In this document: in pieces, positions 31,401 through 32,982 of the stretch
Numbering within the stretch: the first letter of the stretch is position 1
Layout of the letters: every line of letters starts with the position of its first letter
Virus record (IMG/VR): IMGVR_UViG_3300032397_001280
Span: 1-32,982 of that record
Strand: one strand, 5' to 3'
Length of the DNA stretch: 32,982 nt
DNA from: a virus
Notes under the pieces: generated by a model
What the model saw: the letters and a program-made list of their open reading frames with translations, nothing else
What the model was told of the DNA's origin: nothing
The model's database searches: none
Made by a program: the position numbers and the translations under genes

Positions 31401-31501
31401 AAAAGAACAAGAACTCCTCCAGAAGTTTTTACTATTTTATGTTGATATGAATACCGAGTAGATGCATCTATTGATGTAGTTCCTACATTTACTATTGCCA
31501 T
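28391..31501 (-). CDS. Chimeric tail protein: Asp-box propeller, tandem repeats, baseplate-hub-like C-terminus
   Basis: A 1036-residue protein in three parts. Residues ~1-345 have BNR/Asp-box motifs SSDNGVTW (47-54) and STDDGASW (near 148) and repeated Trp/Tyr-rich strands, typical of a sialidase-like beta-propeller. Residues ~350-435 hold six repeats of the type KTILSDAKI with 14-15 residue period, then a helical linker. From ~505 on, VYIAGAEQTDVDVNSISIS, WVLFSGYITSISPSEDPE and later parts resemble phage hub proteins (gpD/gp27-like). AGGAG precedes ATG. Inference: a hub that also carries a glycan-binding head. The hub call is from pattern memory. Confidence 0.65.
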   Translation of the reverse strand: MAIVNVGTTSIDASTRYSYQHKIVKTSGGVLVLFADAADAHLRYKTSSDNGVTWDSSWTTVESSNYSVDGDFDVIIDGSDNIYTVFYGGGSGGIYLYKLTYSGGSWTVGTRRTIAGNYCYYVSLVKRASGELFVTFFYGYSGAWRLYGFYSTDDGASWNNNYYTLTDTLSGTRCFEVGSTIWCIVTTAGGKLQQFIWNDIAKSWNAPTDIASGITNSSYSLGACKISDSNIFAAVRTSSGIKIYNYTGSWDSGTLLSDNSNDQDPALSIVANNPVIIWTDYTGTQYNISYRKWNGSAWESQVDITSDIAVDKYPSVCISDSQYLYVEYTTGSSNPYTIYFDSIFLNPTKTVTILSDTKIKSVDNQKTILSDALITSIIQKTIQSDAKILALDIQETILSDAKLVDEYNKTILSDTSILAVIQKTILSDAKICVGVLYDIINKITFVKDVLSDINNKVNTVIQNLSDVNNFINTCKSVISDAVNDFRTQKLTLNNVVNDIRFLYSWQKSASGILQSLGKGYIKVYIAGAEQTDVDVNSISISKDLDSSHTATFDLGRAYDTTKPAMEATIEIKYNNWVLFSGYITSISPSEDPEKMRINCQDEYWKQNKSNVYYHIGHKPTDNKELYYETLAAALTTQHSWTPGPGNFCPETMDNFSVGKSEAITNLIKEMGNYGWFYDVDGTKKLWSAGEGSVIELKRQALGANINLYDVINHSFDESVEDIVNKFRVQMGNKIVQKDNRTHKYTGYNYASYVQFVTPAWDRSLELMSNNTSSGYGFDHRNPAGDYSDVFTKYDMPYLNPELSSWSDQYPPRVEIYNVGNAFGFIGPLNLSLETVLKEGFTIDYENGILKLSEPMFLYQTGANGECTAVRAPIVKVVLWKKNYYTYTLDPTDDPETDISNPLMFFTAKMGTYPDTIIKDLNLSNLSIQIGMVQHNYATGIDTIIPTWDDTAFAQDIADWTLSKSCDKKIKGTIEITLDALCFYGINLTNRIYIAGITDEAMNITGITYNMSSFTVSLTLENSRYYSRSISYQSHGE
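30216..30447 (-). repeat. Six tandem 42/45-base repeats encoding KTILSDAKI-type units
   Basis: On the plus strand, copies of a GCATCTGATAxxATAG-like core begin near 30216, 30258, 30300, 30345, 30387 and 30432, with spacing 42, 42, 45, 42 and 45. They encode in-frame units of 14-15 residues (core Thr-Ile-Leu-Ser-Asp-Ala-Lys-Ile) in the large tail protein. All spacings are multiples of three. Confidence 0.8.
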
Positions 31502-31502
31502 T

Positions 31503-31952
31503 TTATTCTCCTAAGACCCAATTACCTTGTTCATCTATTATTAAGACAATTTGCCTATTATTTCCATTTTTATCATTGTATTGAAATCCAAGATGATAAT
31601 TTATATCGTGATTCATTTTTTTACCCAATTGATTTAATTCTATTCTATGTCTACGGAAAAAAATTAATCTACAATTTTCTTTTGTTTCTTTTTTTTCTAC
31701 AGATAAATGATTGTTAAAAAATATAAAACCGTTTATCAAATCTACACAAAACATTTTATCTAAATTATTGGTTAGATAAAAATATCTTAAATCATTAAAT
31801 TTATCCCTAACTATCTGAAATTTATTTTCAGTTTCATCTTTATTAAATTGATAGATTATACTATTATCTGAAAATCTTGCTTGCCAGTGAAACTGTAGTG
31901 AATTCATTGAATTGTCTTCACTACCTAAATTTATGTCCATTGAATTGGTCAT
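31503..31952 (-). CDS. Hypothetical tail-operon protein
   Basis: A 149-residue protein with alternating aromatic/charged strands (FHWQARFSDNSIIYQF, LRYFYLTNNLDKMFCVDL) and a beta-rich C-terminus ending IVLIIDEQGNWVLGE. No membrane or catalytic motif. It sits one base upstream of the large tail gene in the same operon, with an AAGGA Shine-Dalgarno. The short distance suggests a chaperone or minor structural role, without direct evidence. The sibling gene at 32601 has a loosely similar pattern (both describe a beta domain ending with an internal VDL/MKTG-like turn), so distant relation is possible. Confidence 0.6.
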   Translation of the reverse strand: MTNSMDINLGSEDNSMNSLQFHWQARFSDNSIIYQFNKDETENKFQIVRDKFNDLRYFYLTNNLDKMFCVDLINGFIFFNNHLSVEKKETKENCRLIFFRRHRIELNQLGKKMNHDINYHLGFQYNDKNGNNRQIVLIIDEQGNWVLGE

Positions 31953-31964
31953 TTTAATTCCTTT

Positions 31965-32444
31965 TTAAACCTCGTCATATTGGAATGTTAATGTTTTCTG
32001 GAAAACTGAACCACTAGGTGTAGTTATTGCTGTTTGTTCTTGTAATCGAATATATTTTGTATAACCAGGAGCTGTGATAGTTGCTGTTCCTGCTGCTGAC
32101 TGAATCGCTAATGATGTACCTACTGATAAAGGTATATTAGAATCCGCATTAGCAGTTGCTGATGGAGTTGCAAAAGCAACATTCGCTGCTGCCTTTAATG
32201 CTTCGTCTGTTTTATAACCTAAAACATCCGACCTCCAAAATTTCATATTACTAATTTCTGTCCAACCAGTTCCTCCAAACTTTGCTCTAATGTATTTCTC
32301 AAAAGAAGCATTACCTCTCGTAATAGGATAAGTCGTTGTATTTAACTCATGGTCATCAACAGAACCAAAATTTAAATTAGTAATTCCATCTTGAACTATC
32401 TCACCTACTAAATTACTTTCGCTGAACTGATGTGTAGCTGCCAT
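31965..32444 (-). CDS. Probable virion structural protein
   Basis: A 159-residue Ala/Thr/Ser-rich soluble protein, unlike the Lys-rich non-structural genes around. Motifs include GSVDDHELNTTTYPITRGNA, then a mixed Ala-rich middle (ALKAAANVAFATPSATANAD), then LTFQYDEV at the end. Composition and the very strong Shine-Dalgarno upstream suggest abundant expression, as for a tail or decoration protein. It lies 12 bases upstream of the 31952 gene. No family is recognised. Confidence 0.62.
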   Translation of the reverse strand: MAATHQFSESNLVGEIVQDGITNLNFGSVDDHELNTTTYPITRGNASFEKYIRAKFGGTGWTEISNMKFWRSDVLGYKTDEALKAAANVAFATPSATANADSNIPLSVGTSLAIQSAAGTATITAPGYTKYIRLQEQTAITTPSGSVFQKTLTFQYDEV

Positions 32445-32453
32445 TTTTTAATT

Positions 32454-32463
32454 CACCCCCTTT
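32454..32463 (-). promoter_or_regulatory. Very strong Shine-Dalgarno for the 32444 gene
   Basis: On the minus strand, AAGGGGGTGA ends about nine bases before the ATG at 32444. It pairs better with the 16S anti-Shine-Dalgarno tail than most sites in this window and supports high translation of a structural gene. Confidence 0.6.
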
Positions 32464-32587
32464 ATTTTATAAATTTGTGTAATAATTTATTTCTTTTTTC
32501 AATCATTTCATCTAAAGTTGCATCTTTAGGTAAATTTGCCTCTAAAAGTTTTCTGATAAGAAATAGAGTTCTTTCTATAAAATCATA
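32462..32587 (-). CDS. Small helical protein, probably frameshifted at its start
   Basis: A 41-residue frame from ATG 32587. The better-placed ATG at 32600, with GGAG five bases upstream, opens a different frame that ends after 24 codons. Removing one T from the five-T run just after codon 6 would join the two into a 45-residue protein beginning MEKRYDF and continuing IERTLFLIRKLLEANLP. The tail (LDEMIEKRNKLLHKFIK) is a plausible helix. So either the gene is really broken, or there is a homopolymer sequencing error, or the shorter start is used. Function unknown. Confidence 0.5.
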   Translation of the reverse strand, partial: YDFIERTLFLIRKLLEANLPKDATLDEMIEKRNKLLHKFIK

Positions 32588-32600
32588 TCTTTTTTCCATG

Positions 32601-32969
32601 TTATCTCCAAAAATTTGGATTTAATTTTTTTAAAAACTCATCATCATTTTTAATATCTTTTACATTGATACATCCAGTCTTCATATCTATTTGGTAAATA
32701 GTTGTATAATCTTTTTTCTGACCGATTATATAATCAAATTCAAGATTTTGTATTCCAGCTTTATCACCTGTTACATCTTTAGTACATTCTACCATATGAT
32801 AAAATCTTTCATATCCACCCAAACCAATATAATCTCCAGTAGGAAGTAAATAGAATAATGTCCTTATTTTTTTATCAGTAGAAATTTCTAACCATTTAGT
32901 TTTTTGATAATCTCCACCATTAAAATTCGTGTTATCTTCAAAAACTATTTGAAATAAGGGTTTATTCAT
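32601..32969 (-). CDS. Hypothetical tail-operon protein
   Basis: A 122-residue soluble protein, likely beta-rich (LFQIVFEDNTNF, KWLEISTDKKIRTLFYLLP, YTTIYQIDMKTGCINVKD). GAAAGGAGAAATA precedes the ATG at the window edge, so the start is well supported. The stop lies just before the ATG at 32600. The DMKTG/VKD turn loosely resembles the VDLINGFIFF turn in the 31952 gene. No function recognised; operon position suggests a tail accessory or structural role. Confidence 0.6.
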   Translation of the reverse strand: MNKPLFQIVFEDNTNFNGGDYQKTKWLEISTDKKIRTLFYLLPTGDYIGLGGYERFYHMVECTKDVTGDKAGIQNLEFDYIIGQKKDYTTIYQIDMKTGCINVKDIKNDDEFLKKLNPNFWR

Positions 32970-32982
32970 TATTTCTCCTTTC

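Noticed and set aside
1-32982. Stop-codon reassignment as in some large phages
   Set aside because: TAA, TAG and TGA each terminate genes at positions where motifs and neighbouring starts predict an end, and no gene needs readthrough to be complete.
1-32982. tRNA genes, integrase, insertion sequences or a diversity-generating retroelement
   Set aside because: Nearly every base lies in a supported gene, and I saw no cloverleaf, recombinase, terminal inverted repeats with transposase, or reverse transcriptase motif.

Overview
The window is part of a tailed double-stranded DNA phage genome (Caudoviricetes), most likely an uncultivated, probably lytic phage of a bacterium. The evidence is a terminase large subunit, a family B DNA polymerase, a phage-size ATP-dependent DNA ligase, a RuvC-like resolvase, an SbcC/SbcD pair, five HNH endonuclease genes, and a block of tail/baseplate genes. 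The DNA is strongly AT-rich, genes are packed with 1-14 base overlaps (often TAATG or ATGA), and purine-rich Shine-Dalgarno sequences precede many starts. TAA, TAG and TGA all end genes where neighbours and motifs predict an end, so the standard bacterial code fits. I saw no tRNA, rRNA, CRISPR array, integrase, portal or capsid gene. No stretch longer than about 85 bases lacks a gene.

Layout. Positions 1-25925 are all on the plus strand. 1-3674 is a packaging block: a small phage protein, a cREC receiver-like protein, a zinc-motif protein in the usual TerS position, an HNH gene and TerL. 3674-9055 is a replication/nucleotide block: PolB, two PP-loop (PAPS-reductase-like) proteins, a RuvC-like nuclease and a ligase. 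9052-11182 holds small membrane, secreted and zinc proteins, an HNH gene fused to its neighbour, and a PQ-loop/SemiSWEET-like protein. 11185-14536 is the SbcD/SbcC pair, split by another HNH gene, an unknown gene and a mini HExxH protein. 14520-19548 is the most unusual part: small membrane and zinc proteins, peptide deformylase, a site-2 (M50) intramembrane protease, an M17 aminopeptidase catalytic domain, a multi-pass membrane protein and an MFS/BT1-like transporter. 19545-25925 is a surface-sugar and protein-modification block: hexapeptide acyltransferase, GT2-TPR, a ClpP-like protease, a metallophosphoesterase, a second GT2, an amidoligase, a degenerate HNH and a GT9.

A bidirectional hairpin terminator at 25935-25976 separates this from a minus-strand block (25996-32969) of virion genes: two putative tail/baseplate proteins, an HNH gene, a 1036-residue protein joining an Asp-box propeller, six 14-15 residue repeats and a baseplate-hub-like C-terminus, then four small genes, one of which looks frameshifted.

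How the genes may work together (inference): the replication and SbcCD/RuvC/ligase genes would copy and recombine the genome and TerL would package it. The deformylase, S2P, M17, ClpP-like and amidoligase genes form an unusually dense set for maturing, cleaving or tagging proteins and peptides, next to a transporter and several tiny membrane proteins. The glycosyltransferases and acyltransferase probably modify a host or virion surface glycan. The cassette at 15428-19548 is the best candidate for an undescribed system.
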